Source of the DNA: Phycisphaerae bacterium
GTDB taxonomy: Bacteria > Planctomycetota > Phycisphaerae > UBA1845 > Fen-1342
Length of the DNA: 64,000 bases
Assembly (NCBI GenBank): GCA_022072445.1
Contig: JAJVHV010000002.1
Coordinates: forward strand, 166,191-230,190
Direction: 5' to 3'
A program made the position numbers and the translations under genes. Positions 51,450 to 60,269 of this stretch are shown here, one piece after another (positions within the stretch are counted from its first letter, which is position 1; each line of letters opens with the position of its first letter). Under the pieces are notes generated by a model. It was not told the DNA's origin and made no database searches. It saw nothing but the letters and a program-made list of their open reading frames with translations.

Positions 51450-52268
51450 ATGACACGCATCATCGGCGTACTCAATCTCACGCGTGACTCATTCTCCGAC
51501 GGGGGACGATTTCTGAAGCCGTCGGCGTCCGCCGTCGACGTCGAGGCGGCCTGCCAGGCCGCCCTGAAGATGGTCGCCGACGGCGCCGCGATCGTCGAAC
51601 TGGGCGCCGAGTCGAGCCACCCGGACGCCGAGAGCGTCGGCCAGGAAGAGGAGCTGCGGCGGCTGGTTCCCGTCGTGGAGCGGCTGGCGACAGCCGGCAT
51701 CGCGGTCTCCGTGGATACGTCAAAACCCGGGGTGATGCGGCGGGCGGTCGAGCTGGGTGCCCGGTTCATCAACGACGTGACGGGTTTCCGCGCGCCGGGC
51801 GCGATCGACGCGGTTCGCGATTCGAGCGCCGGGCTGATCGTGATGCACGCGCGGGGCGACGGCCCGCGTGCGACGCGCGAGCCGCCGCCGTCGAACGACA
51901 TCGTCAGCGACGTGCGGACGTTTCTGGCTGAGCGGATCTCGGAGCTGACGCGTCAGGGCATCGCGCGGAAGCGGATCGTCGTCGATCCGGGGATGGGGTT
52001 CTTCCTTTCGGCTCAGCCGGAGTCGAGCCTGACCGTGCTGCGGCACCTCGATCGGCTGCGGGCGATCGGCGCGCCGCTGTGCGTTTCGACCTCGCGGAAG
52101 TCGTTCATCGGCAAGCTGCTCGATCGGCCGGCCGACGAACGCGGCGCGGCGACGCTGGCGACGGAAATCTGGGCTTGGAATCAGGGCGTGGAGTTCATCC
52201 GCACGCACGACGTCCGGGCGTTGAATGATGCCCTTCGGATTCTCGAACACATCCGCGTGGCGGAGTGA
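51450..52268 (+). CDS. folP: Dihydropteroate synthase, Sul-like type
   Basis: A 272-residue TIM-barrel pterin-binding enzyme that joins dihydropterin pyrophosphate to p-aminobenzoate in folate synthesis. The family motifs GVLNLTRDSFSDGG (6-19), VSVDTSKPGV (87-95), INDVTGF (107-113) and TSRKSFIGKL are present. Two regions differ from ordinary FolP and resemble mobile sulfonamide-resistance Sul proteins from memory. The loop-2 motif is ESSHPDAESV (54-63) instead of ESTRPG. The pABA-side segment is DPGMGFFLSAQPESSL (179-194) instead of DPGFGFGK. It could be the cell's housekeeping FolP or a second, drug-insensitive enzyme. It lies 67 bp behind an SMR gene. Confidence 0.88.
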   Translation: MTRIIGVLNLTRDSFSDGGRFLKPSASAVDVEAACQAALKMVADGAAIVELGAESSHPDAESVGQEEELRRLVPVVERLATAGIAVSVDTSKPGVMRRAVELGARFINDVTGFRAPGAIDAVRDSSAGLIVMHARGDGPRATREPPPSNDIVSDVRTFLAERISELTRQGIARKRIVVDPGMGFFLSAQPESSLTVLRHLDRLRAIGAPLCVSTSRKSFIGKLLDRPADERGAATLATEIWAWNQGVEFIRTHDVRALNDALRILEHIRVAE

Positions 52269-52337
52269 GAGTTCGAGTGGTGCGGTTGTGGGATACGGAC
52301 GTGAGCCGTCCGGGCGGGCCGGCAACGTGCGAGCGTT

Positions 52338-52357
52338 CCAGGCGTTGAAACGCCTGG
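52338..52357. terminator. Hairpin between convergent genes
   Basis: CCAGGCGTTGAAACGCCTGG forms an 8-bp stem with a TGAA loop between the folP stop and the end of the convergent HTH gene. It lacks a T-run but is well placed for bidirectional termination. Confidence 0.4.
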
Positions 52358-52434
52358 CGACGGACGTCCGCCCTCCGGCCGAATCACTCGCGGGCGCTTC
52401 GTGCTCGGATGCGGGCGCGTCGTGCCCTGGGCAC

Positions 52435-53010
52435 CTAGTTGTCGGCGCGGGACAGGACGGCGCCGAGCAGCGCGGTGCGGTCGGCCGGGGTGGAGACCGA
52501 CGCGTGGATCAGGCCGGCGGGCGGAGCGGCGGCTGGCTTGAGGCCCGAGTCGAGCGTCTGAACAGCGTGCGGGCCGACCGCCACGACGCGCGTGCCCTTC
52601 AACATCGTCAGCGCGGTGGGGTCGCAGGCGCTAAGCACGTCGCCGAACTCGCTCCAATCGATCACGACGCAGTCGGGATGCAGGCGTTCGATCAGGACGC
52701 CGGCCTCGATGAGGCACGCGGCGCGATGGACCTCGGTGCGCGTTTGCAGGAGCTCGGCCCAGGCGTTGGACTCGGGGCCGCGGCGCGCGACGATCAGCGT
52801 CGTGTGTGCGTGGGCCTCGAGCGCGTCGGTGGGGATGCCGTGCTCTTTCATGAACTGGAGGAGCTGTTTGACGGGGATGCGGCGGTCGCGCGAGCCGGGA
52901 ATCTTGTAGCCCTGCAACTGCCCCCGATCGAACCATTTGCTGACGGTGCGCGGGGCGACGCGACAGATTCTCGCCACCTGCCCGGTCGTCAGAACCCGAT
53001 CCTCTGGCAT
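52435..53010 (-). CDS. HTH-receiver-like regulator
   Basis: A 191-residue protein. An excisionase/MerR-type HTH is at the N-terminus: VLTTGQVARICRVAPRTVSK, with WFDRGQLQGYKIPGSRDRRI. It is followed by an alpha/beta domain (about 70-185) resembling a response-regulator receiver: strands TTLIVARRG and CVVIDWSEFGD, and MLKGTRVVAVGP. The usual acidic pocket near the N-terminal strand is not evident, so phosphorylation is doubtful. HTH-first, receiver-second order is common in planctomycete orphan regulators. A GGGAGA lies just upstream of the ATG. It faces folP convergently, and its promoter side borders the tandem repeat array. Confidence 0.75.
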   Translation of the reverse strand: MPEDRVLTTGQVARICRVAPRTVSKWFDRGQLQGYKIPGSRDRRIPVKQLLQFMKEHGIPTDALEAHAHTTLIVARRGPESNAWAELLQTRTEVHRAACLIEAGVLIERLHPDCVVIDWSEFGDVLSACDPTALTMLKGTRVVAVGPHAVQTLDSGLKPAAAPPAGLIHASVSTPADRTALLGAVLSRADN

Positions 53011-53159
53011 ATACGTCTCCCGAATGCTGAAAGGTCACATTCGTACCCCACCCCAGATAATCGCCAGAAAGATAGTAGGGCGATTATCCGAATTCGGCTG
53101 CGAAGCGAGGTGGAAAACTACGTAGTCGGGAACGTGCGCGAGCGTGGATCGGGATCCGA

Positions 53160-54460
53160 CGAACGTCGACCCATCCGAACCCCTCACGCGAGTGAGGGGC
53201 CAAAGGCGGGGCAGGCGCGCTGCGTCAAGAACGTCGCCAGGGCCGAGCGGCATCCTCGGTACGACCCCCGACCGGTGTCGACCCATCCGAACCCCTCACG
53301 CGAGTGAGGGGCCGAAGGCGGGGCAGGCGCGCTGCGTCAAGAACGTCGCCAGGGCCGAGCGGCGTCCTCGGCGGTACGACCCCCGACCGGTGTCGACCCA
53401 TCCGAACCCCTCACGCGAGTGAGGGGCTGAAGGCGTGGCAGGCGCGCTGCGTCAAGAACGTCGCCAGGGCCGAGCGGCGTCTCGGCGGTACGGCCCTCGA
53501 CTGGTGTCGACCCATCCGAACCCCTCACGCGAGTGAGGGGCCGAAGGCGGTGCAGGCGTCCTGCGTCAAGAGCGGCGTCCTCGCCGATACGACCCCCGAC
53601 TGGTGTCGACCCATCCGAACCCCTCACGCGAGTGAGGGGCCGAAGGCGGGGCAGGCGCGCTGCGTCAAGAACGTCGCCAGGGCCGAGTGGCGTCCTCGCC
53701 GTACGACCCCCGACCGGTGTCGACCCATCCGAACCCCTCACGCGAGTGAGGGGCCGAAGGCGGTGCAGGCGTCCTGCGTCAAGAACGTCGCCAGGGCCGA
53801 GCGGCGTCCTCGCCGGTACGGCCCTCGACTGGTGTCGACCCATCCGAACCCCTCACGCGAGTGAGGGGCCGAAGGCGGTGCAGGCGCGCTGCGTCAAGAA
53901 CGTCGCCAGGGCCGAGCGGCGTCCTCGCCGGTACGGCCCTCGACTGGTGTCGACCCATCCGAACCCCTCACGCGAGTGAGGGGCCGAAGGCGGTGCAGGC
54001 GTCCTGCGTCAAGAACGTCGCCAGGGCCGAGCGGCGTCCTCGCCGATACGACCCCCGACTGGTGTCGACCCATCCGAACCCCTCACGCGAGTGAGGGGCC
54101 GAAGGCGGGGCAGGCGCGCTGCGTCAAGAACGTCGCCAGGGCCGAGTGGCGTCCTCGCCGTACGACCCCCGACCGGTGTCGACCCATCCGAACCCCTCAC
54201 GCGAGTGAGGGGCCGAAGGCGGGGCAGGCGTCCTGCGTCAAGAACGTCGCCAGGGCCGAGCGGCGTCCTCGCCGGTACGGCCCTCGACTGGTGTCGACCC
54301 ATCCGAACCCCTCACGCGAGTGAGGGGCCGAAGGCGGTGCAGGCGTCCTGCGTCAAGAACGTCGCCAGGGCCGAGCGGCGTCCTCGCCGTACGACCCCCG
54401 ACCGGTGTCGACCCATCCGAACCCCTCACGCGAGTGAGGGGCCGAAGGCGGAGCAGGTAG
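53160..54460. repeat. Tandem array of about 114-bp units with 12 identical hairpins
   Basis: Twelve copies of CCCCTCACGCGAGTGAGGGG occur at 53180, 53292, 53407, 53521, 53620, 53734, 53849, 53964, 54079, 54193, 54308 and 54422. Spacing is 112-115 bp with one unit of 99. Each is an 8-bp perfect stem closed by a GCGA (GNRA-type) tetraloop. Between hairpins the units carry GTCGACCCATCCGAA, then GCGTCAAGAACGTCGCCAGG and a variable Arg-codon-like stretch. Hairpin stems are invariant while other positions vary (two main unit subtypes alternate). Open frames through the array are by-products of the period and composition. The array occupies the whole gap between an HTH regulator and a pseudopilin gene. 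Confidence 0.95.
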
Positions 54461-54603
54461 GCGAGCGGCGATCCATCCGACCCGCCGGCAGGGCACCCGT
54501 GCGACGGCGATGCAGAATGCAGAACGCGAGCGCGGGAAGCGGGAGTGCAGCCGGGGCGGCTGCTTTCCATGGGCTCAACACAGCCGGATGGCGGCTGTGC
54601 TAC

Positions 54604-54634
54604 AAAAAAACGGGCAGGCGTTTCGGCCTGCCCG
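54604..54634 (-). terminator. Rho-independent terminator of the first pseudopilin gene
   Basis: On the minus strand a 9-10-bp stem (CGGGCAGGC with GCCTGCCCG) is followed directly by TTTTTTT. It lies about 70 nt after the pseudopilin stop at 54707. It also insulates the repeat array from leftward transcription. Confidence 0.9.
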
Positions 54635-54706
54635 ACATGAAGACGATCGCCCGAGCGATTCAGCCCTGCGCGAGGCGGGCCGGGACCGCCCGTGTAATGG
54701 CGTGAA

Positions 54707-55687
54707 TCAATCGCGCATGTTGTCCTGATAACCCGCGTACGGCCAGTGCGTCTTGCTCGGCTGATACGGCGCGCCCCAGATGCGGGCGCCCGGCGTCGGC
54801 CAGGTGTCGAAGCGCCACGACGGCCCGCGCGAAATCAGGTCGCGGTCGCCGGAACGAACGTTCATCTGCGCCGCGGTCGCCGCATCGGTCGACTGCCGCC
54901 CCGACGCGAGCGTCGAGCGGGCGCTGCCGTCGCAAAAGATGACGTTTTCGGTCATCAGCCGCTTGTGCCAGCCGTACAGGAAGATCGGGTCGGGATTCAC
55001 CGTCCCGTTGTCCAGGCCGATCATCTCGAAGAAGTGCGGCTCGCCGATGAGAATCAGCCGCGACGTCTCCGGCAGCGTCGAGAGGCGTTTGCCGTAGGGC
55101 CCGATCGCGAACGCCATGCTGTCGTTCATGAACGAGAACAGGCTGCCGCGATAGCTGCTGCCGATGATGTCGTAGCAGGGCAGCTCGTCCATGTCTTTGG
55201 GCCAGTCGTGCCCCTGCGTCGTGCCCTGGTACGTGGGCAGGCCGCGGTCCGACGGGCAGTGGAACGATTCCATCTTCTTCGAGTCGCTCTGGTCGATGCT
55301 GCCCAGGATGTAGCGGTTCAGCGGGCGTGTCCGCGCCGCGTAGGGCGTCGTGTCGTCGAGGATGAAGCCGCCCGCCGACCCCGGGAACGGCTTGACTCCC
55401 GAGCGCCCGCCCCAGGCGAACCAGTTCACCATGCGCCACTTCCAGAAGGCGCCGGTCGTGCGGCGCATCATCTGGTGGATGGGGATGATCAGGTCGTTGT
55501 ATTCGCTGGCGTATGCGTTGCAGGCCGTGCCGATGCCGCGCTCGTTGCCCAGGCAGTAGGCCCGCTTGCCCTGCTCGCGCGCCCCTTGCAGGCTCGGCAG
55601 CAGGATCGAAATCAGCAGCGCAATAATGGCCACCACAACGAGCAGCTCGATCAGCGTGAACGCCCGAACTGACTTGCGACCGTTCAT
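54707..55687 (-). CDS. Pseudopilin-like secretion protein (prepilin N-terminus)
   Basis: A 326-residue protein of the planctomycete-type pseudopilin group. The N-terminal methylation motif is RAFTLIELLVVVAIIALLIS (cleavage before Phe, Glu at +5), followed by a large globular domain with PSLQGAREQGKRAYCLGNER, FHCPSDRG and a C-terminal VIFCDGSARST block. AAGGAG lies 7 nt upstream of the ATG. A strong terminator follows. It is about 60% similar by eye to the protein ending at 56248, including VDGSARST/CDGSARST and GPSWRFDTxPTPGAR. It is probably assembled by a type II/IV-pilus-like machinery. Confidence 0.88.
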   Translation of the reverse strand: MNGRKSVRAFTLIELLVVVAIIALLISILLPSLQGAREQGKRAYCLGNERGIGTACNAYASEYNDLIIPIHQMMRRTTGAFWKWRMVNWFAWGGRSGVKPFPGSAGGFILDDTTPYAARTRPLNRYILGSIDQSDSKKMESFHCPSDRGLPTYQGTTQGHDWPKDMDELPCYDIIGSSYRGSLFSFMNDSMAFAIGPYGKRLSTLPETSRLILIGEPHFFEMIGLDNGTVNPDPIFLYGWHKRLMTENVIFCDGSARSTLASGRQSTDAATAAQMNVRSGDRDLISRGPSWRFDTWPTPGARIWGAPYQPSKTHWPYAGYQDNMRD

Positions 55688-55748
55688 GGACGACTCCTTC
55701 GGAATTCCGGCCCGGCGGGCCAGTCTGCGAGTTGGTCGGAAATGAGGC

Positions 55749-56081
55749 TCAACCGCCGCCCGGCGGCAACACGCTTCCGCCGCCCGAACGCGCGATCACG
55801 CCTTTGAATTTCTTGCACGACGGGCATTCGGCGTAGCCCTCGCGCTCTGGAATCTTATCGGTCTCTTCAAGCGTCAACTTGGCGACCTTGCCGCACGCTT
55901 CGCACTTCAGCGTGAATTCGGCTGGAGCGGCCGCCGGATTGATTGCAAGCTTCGGCGCGGATTGCGCGTCAAGCAGCCAGTATGCGGCGGATGCGAGCAC
56001 GAGAATCGCCAGCACGACAAGCAGCCCCACGCTCAGCTTCGCGCGGCGCGTAAACTCCGATTGGGCGGCTACAGTTTTCAT
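55749..56081 (-). CDS. Membrane-anchored zinc-ribbon protein
   Basis: 110 residues from ATG 56081. One transmembrane helix (LSVGLLVVLAILVLASAAYW) is followed by a short linker and a zinc ribbon, CEACGKVAKLTLEE...CPSCKKF, ending in Gly/Pro. It is paired with the pseudopilin gene 61 bp downstream. The same pairing (zinc-ribbon gene, then pseudopilin gene) repeats immediately upstream at 57659-56248, so the two products probably work together, for example in assembly or quality control at the membrane. Confidence 0.75.
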   Translation of the reverse strand: MKTVAAQSEFTRRAKLSVGLLVVLAILVLASAAYWLLDAQSAPKLAINPAAAPAEFTLKCEACGKVAKLTLEETDKIPEREGYAECPSCKKFKGVIARSGGGSVLPPGGG

Positions 56082-56191
56082 GATCTCAGCCTTGGGCGCA
56101 CGAAGTGACTTTCCGGCCCAGCCGTTATTATACCGCGCCGATTCGGCTGGTGGCAAGCGTCATGGTTGCGGCCACCCGTCCCCGCAGCCGC

Positions 56192-56220
56192 AAAAAACAG
56201 GGCCCGACGTGCGGGCCCTG
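56192..56220 (-). terminator. Rho-independent terminator of the second pseudopilin gene
   Basis: On the minus strand CAGGGCCCGCACGTCGGGCCCTG folds into a 10-bp stem and is followed by TTTTTT, 28 nt after the pseudopilin stop at 56248. Confidence 0.9.
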
Positions 56221-56247
56221 TGCATGCGTTGGCTGTGGCTTCCTGGC

Positions 56248-57246
56248 CTAGTATGCGCCGTTCAGATTGTCCTGATAACCCGTGAACGGCCAGCGCTTCT
56301 GTTGGCCTGCGCCCGGCGGCGCGCCCCATACTCGGGCGCCCGGAGTCGGGTATGTGTCGAAGCGCCAACTCGGTCCGCGCGAGACATAGCCGCGGTTTGC
56401 GTTCATCTCGTTGGCAGTCGCGGCGTCAACCGTGAAATGGCCGGTCGCGAGTGTCGAACGCGCGCTGCCATCCACGTACAGCAGGTTGTCGGTCATCTGG
56501 CGCTTGTGCCAACCAAACACCACCACCGGATCGGGGTTCGTCTGCCCATCGTCCAGGCCGATCATGTTGAAGAAAGTAGGCTCTCCGATCAGGATCAGCC
56601 GCCCGGTGTCAAGCAGCGTCGACATCCGATGGCCATACGGCCCCAGCGCGAAGCACTGACCCGATCCGCCGTAGAGGCCGTACTTGCTGCCGCGATAGCT
56701 GTTGCCGATCACGTCGTAGCAGGGCTTTTCGAAGATGTCGCGCGGCGCGTCGTCGATCAGGTTGCTGGTCGGATAGCCGCGGTCCGAAGGGCAGTGGTAC
56801 AGCTCGAGCTTCTTGCGGTCGCTGTCCCCGGTGTCGGCATACAGGTACTTGTTCAACGGCCGCGTCCGCATGCCGTAGACGCCGTCCATATACGCGTTGG
56901 GCGTTTCGGTGGTCTTGGTTGCGAGCAGCACGCCGGGCAGGAACTCGATCGCGGCGTCGCGGCCGCCCCATGTGAACCAGTCGGCGCAGCGCCACAGCCA
57001 GCGCGTTCCGGCCGGAAGCATCATCTGCTGGTGAATCGGAATCGGCTGTTCGGCGCGGTCTTCGCTGGCGTACGAGTGGATTCCAGTGCCAATGCTGCGC
57101 AAATTCGCAATGCACACGGCGCGCTTGCCTTGCTCCCGGGCGCCGTTCAGGCTCGGCAGCAGGATCGAAATCAGCAGCGCGATGATCGCCACCACGACCA
57201 GCAACTCGATCAGCGTGAAGCCGGCGGACTGCTTGCGACGGTTCAT
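56248..57246 (-). CDS. Pseudopilin-like secretion protein, paralogue
   Basis: 332 residues from ATG 57246 (AGGAGC about 8 nt upstream). The prepilin motif is SAGFTLIELLVVVAIIALLI (Glu +5). The globular domain has PSLNGAREQGKRAVCIANLR, YHCPSDRGYP, CYDVIGNSYRGSKYGL and LLYVDGSARSTLA. Close similarity to the protein at 54707 and the shared zinc-ribbon partner indicate a tandem duplication of a two-gene unit followed by divergence. The C-terminus NLNGAY differs from NMRD in the paralogue. Confidence 0.88.
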   Translation of the reverse strand: MNRRKQSAGFTLIELLVVVAIIALLISILLPSLNGAREQGKRAVCIANLRSIGTGIHSYASEDRAEQPIPIHQQMMLPAGTRWLWRCADWFTWGGRDAAIEFLPGVLLATKTTETPNAYMDGVYGMRTRPLNKYLYADTGDSDRKKLELYHCPSDRGYPTSNLIDDAPRDIFEKPCYDVIGNSYRGSKYGLYGGSGQCFALGPYGHRMSTLLDTGRLILIGEPTFFNMIGLDDGQTNPDPVVVFGWHKRQMTDNLLYVDGSARSTLATGHFTVDAATANEMNANRGYVSRGPSWRFDTYPTPGARVWGAPPGAGQQKRWPFTGYQDNLNGAY

Positions 57247-57323
57247 TGAAAGTGCTCCTATCTTGCCTCGGCCGATCGCCGCACAGGCACCCATGCTGTT
57301 TCGTCTCTTTCGTGCGCGCGTCT

Positions 57324-57659
57324 TCAGCCGCCCGCCGGGGCCACGCTGGGATTGACCGCGCGCTCCTTATAGGCCGTGTATTTCTGACACTTCGGACAGA
57401 AATACATACCCATTTCCGTTTTCAGTGCGTTCAACTGATGCTCGGTCACCGTCTCGCGATAGCCGCAGGTTTTCGCGTTTTCGCAGGCGATGATGAAGGC
57501 ACGTGCCTCGGCATTCTGTTTCAACTCGACTTTGGGCGATGACGAGAACTGGTAGATCCAGTACCCGCCCGCCAACAGCACGACAATCACCAGCACGACA
57601 ACCAGCTTCGGATTCACCGCACCCCGACGCACGATTCTGCGTGCGAACTCGCTAAACAT
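57324..57659 (-). CDS. Membrane-anchored zinc-ribbon protein, paralogue
   Basis: 111 residues from ATG 57659, with GAGGAG 4 nt upstream. A transmembrane helix (LVVVLVIVVLLAGGYWIYQF) is followed by a ribbon-like CENAKTCGYRET...YFCPKCQKYTAY. The first cysteine pair is spaced C-x5-C rather than CxxC, so metal binding may be altered. It precedes the pseudopilin gene by 77 bp, just as its paralogue at 55749 precedes the other. Confidence 0.75.
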   Translation of the reverse strand: MFSEFARRIVRRGAVNPKLVVVLVIVVLLAGGYWIYQFSSSPKVELKQNAEARAFIIACENAKTCGYRETVTEHQLNALKTEMGMYFCPKCQKYTAYKERAVNPSVAPAGG

Positions 57660-57872
57660 CACACTCCTCGAAATCTGGGCGGCGATCCGCCAGGCCGGCC
57701 GCACCGGCGACGGCGCCGCATGACCTGAGCCTTCGACGCGACAACTTCGACGTGCTCGCTTTCAGTAGTATATCTCAGCCCCTGTCGACTGCAAACCTCG
57801 TTACCCTGAAGTCATCGCCAGCGGGGACGCCGACGCCCAATTCACGACACGCTGGCTCGTCTTTCGCCCACA

Positions 57873-60269
57873 TCACTGCTTCGCCACGCCGATGGACTCG
57901 ATCGCCTTCAGCTTGTCGGCCTTCGAGGCACCGGCGTCGTAACGCGTCCAGGCCGGCGAGAGCTTCGCCACCAGCTCGCACAGAAGCTGCTCCTGCGCGA
58001 CGTCCAGCGTGTCGGCGTTGACGACCTGCGCCAGGCAGTGCTTCAGCACCGAAAGACCCGCCGGCCCACTTCGCAGCAGCGCCGCCCGCGCGGCCTCGTC
58101 CGTGGGATTCTGCCGCAGCGCGACGATCGCCGCCTGCGCCGCTTTCTCCTCGCGCTGCGCCAGCAGGGCGTTGGCCCGGGCGCGCAATTCGACGATCGGC
58201 GACTCGCCCGGCAGCGGCGGATCGGCGGCCAGCGCCGTCAGCAGCGCCAGCGCCTGGTCCAGCCTCTCCGGCGTCAGCCGCGACTCGACCGCCGAGCGCA
58301 CCTCGTTCCACACCGTCGGGCCGTCGAGCGCCGCGCGGGCCGGCGCGAGCGCGGCGGCGACTGCCGGGCCATAGGCGTCGCTGCTGAGCGCCAGGCGCAG
58401 CAGGCTGTTCGCCGCGGTGCCCAGCGTTGGCGCGTCGGCCGCCGCGAGGTCCTCGACGCTGCGAGCGTAGAGCGTCAGCGCCTCTTCCGTGCGCCGCGCC
58501 GCGGCGAGGCGCTCGGCGATGAGGCTGCGGACGCGGCCCAGCTCGCCGCGCGCCGCGGAGTCGCCCGCGAGCGACTGCTCGGCCAGGCGCAGCAGGTCGA
58601 TCTGGCGCAGCAGCCGCGTCTCGCCGTTGTCCGGCACGCGCTCCACCCAGCTTTCGATCTCGCTGGCCGGACGGGTGGTCAGGATGCGCGTTACACCGCT
58701 CCAAGCCGCCTGCTGGACGGCGTCGGAGGGTTCGGCGGCGCCGGCGAGCCGCGCCCAGAGGGCCTGAAAGTGTGCGTCGGAGGCGCCCAGCTTGGCCAGC
58801 GCGTCAACCGCCGCCTTCCGCAGCGTCGCGTCGGCGTCGGAGGCGAGTGGGACGATCGGCGTGAGCAGCTCGGCGTCCTTGAGCGACTCGACGCCGATGA
58901 TCGCCGCCCGGCGGATGGCGGCGGACTCGCGCGCGTCGAGGGCTTGTGCACAGGCAGGTGCGAAGCGCGGATCGGCGATGCGGCCCATCGCCAGCAGAGC
59001 CGCTTCGCGCAATGCATCGGTCGCAGCGAGACCGGCGTAGGTCGCGAGCAGATCGGCGGCGACGCGCGACTTGGTGGCGGCGTCGAGCATCTCACGCTCC
59101 GCCAGCCGGCCCAGCGCCGCGATCGCCTCGCGCCGCGCCGGTTCGTGCGCGCTGGCCATGAGGCGCAGCAGCAGCTCCACGTCGCCGCTTCCGCCCACCT
59201 GTCCCAGCGCGTCGACGAAGCTCCGCCGCACCTCCGCCGCCGGCTCTTTTTCGAGCAGCGTGGCGATGGCGGCGGCGTCGGCGGAGTTCCGCAGGCTGCC
59301 GACGACCTGCGCCGCCAGCGCCCGGACGCGCGGCTCCGCGTCGCCCAGCAGCTCGCGCACCCGCACCACGACTTCGTCGCCCGGCGGCTTGCGGTCGGCA
59401 AGCTGCGAGCGTACCAGGTCGAGCGCCAGCAGGCGCACCGATGGTTCCGTGTCGGCCAGATAGGTCAGCAGCAGGGCCGGCCGGTCGGCCGCCGCCGCCC
59501 GGTGGAAGCGGTCGCGCAGCGATCGCTCGTAGCGGGCCCGCAACGCCTCCAGCTCGCTCAGCAGCGTCCGCTGCCGCGCCACCAGCCGCGAAATCTGGTT
59601 GCGATGCCAATCGGCCAGCGGCAGCAATCGCGTCCCCTCCCACCAGCCGGCCGCCGCCGTCGGCGATTCGAACGTCTGGCCGGTCGCGTTCTGCACGGCG
59701 AGCAGCGCCTGGTTGCGGATTTCGGGATTCGCATCGCCCAGCGACGGGACGATTGCCGCCACCGACGCATACTCGGTCATCTGCCCGAGCGTTTCGATCG
59801 CCGCCAGCCGCGCCGGCAGCGCGGCGGTCACGTCGCAGCTCAGTCGCCCCAAGCGGTCGATGACCTCGGCGGAGCGCGCCGCGCCCAGTGCGCCGGCGGC
59901 GGATTTTCGGACCGCGGCGTCGTCGTCGCTGAGCATCGCGGCGAGGGGCTCGATATAGGACGGGTCCAGCGCCTCGGGCAGGTCCGCCAACGCGTCCGCC
60001 ACGGCGCAGCGGGCCGAGTTATCTTCCGTCGCGTTCAGCAGATTGAGCAGGGCCCTGGCGCTCTCCGGCCAGCGCTGCCGCAGAAGTTCTTTCGCGCCCG
60101 TGCGCCGCACCTGCGCCGCGTTCGGTCCGGAAATCAGGGCGAGCAGTTCATCGAGCCGTGCCTGATCGAAAACGGCGCTGCTGGTCGGCTGCGAGCGGGC
60201 GACGTCCTGCGCCGCCGCGGCGGGCGTGAGCGCCAGCGCGATGGCCAGGATGGTCAGAAACTCGCGCAT
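57873..60269 (-). CDS. Exported HEAT-repeat protein
   Basis: A 798-residue protein with signal peptide MREFLTILAIALALTPAAAA. HEAT-type helical repeats span about 30-560, with recurring units of the form DDDAAVRKSAAGALGAARS and EPRVRALAAQVVGSL. A short coiled region lies near 230-260, and the end (about 560-790) is Ala-rich helical. Such long exported HEAT proteins are frequent in Planctomycetota and are thought to be protein scaffolds; no catalytic motif is visible. It lies upstream of and divergent from the PEP-CTERM gene. Confidence 0.85.
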   Translation of the reverse strand: MREFLTILAIALALTPAAAAQDVARSQPTSSAVFDQARLDELLALISGPNAAQVRRTGAKELLRQRWPESARALLNLLNATEDNSARCAVADALADLPEALDPSYIEPLAAMLSDDDAAVRKSAAGALGAARSAEVIDRLGRLSCDVTAALPARLAAIETLGQMTEYASVAAIVPSLGDANPEIRNQALLAVQNATGQTFESPTAAAGWWEGTRLLPLADWHRNQISRLVARQRTLLSELEALRARYERSLRDRFHRAAAADRPALLLTYLADTEPSVRLLALDLVRSQLADRKPPGDEVVVRVRELLGDAEPRVRALAAQVVGSLRNSADAAAIATLLEKEPAAEVRRSFVDALGQVGGSGDVELLLRLMASAHEPARREAIAALGRLAEREMLDAATKSRVAADLLATYAGLAATDALREAALLAMGRIADPRFAPACAQALDARESAAIRRAAIIGVESLKDAELLTPIVPLASDADATLRKAAVDALAKLGASDAHFQALWARLAGAAEPSDAVQQAAWSGVTRILTTRPASEIESWVERVPDNGETRLLRQIDLLRLAEQSLAGDSAARGELGRVRSLIAERLAAARRTEEALTLYARSVEDLAAADAPTLGTAANSLLRLALSSDAYGPAVAAALAPARAALDGPTVWNEVRSAVESRLTPERLDQALALLTALAADPPLPGESPIVELRARANALLAQREEKAAQAAIVALRQNPTDEAARAALLRSGPAGLSVLKHCLAQVVNADTLDVAQEQLLCELVAKLSPAWTRYDAGASKADKLKAIESIGVAKQ

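Noticed and set aside
53160..54460. CRISPR array
   Set aside because: The repeated part is almost the entire 114-bp unit, the inter-hairpin DNA is itself repeated rather than unique, and there are no cas genes.
53304..54705. Several overlapping Arg-rich open frames through the repeat array (repeating RPIRTPHASEGP or THPNPSRE)
   Set aside because: They exist on both strands and in several frames because the unit is GC-rich and nearly free of stops. They have no start signals, and the repeat is better explained as a DNA or RNA structure.
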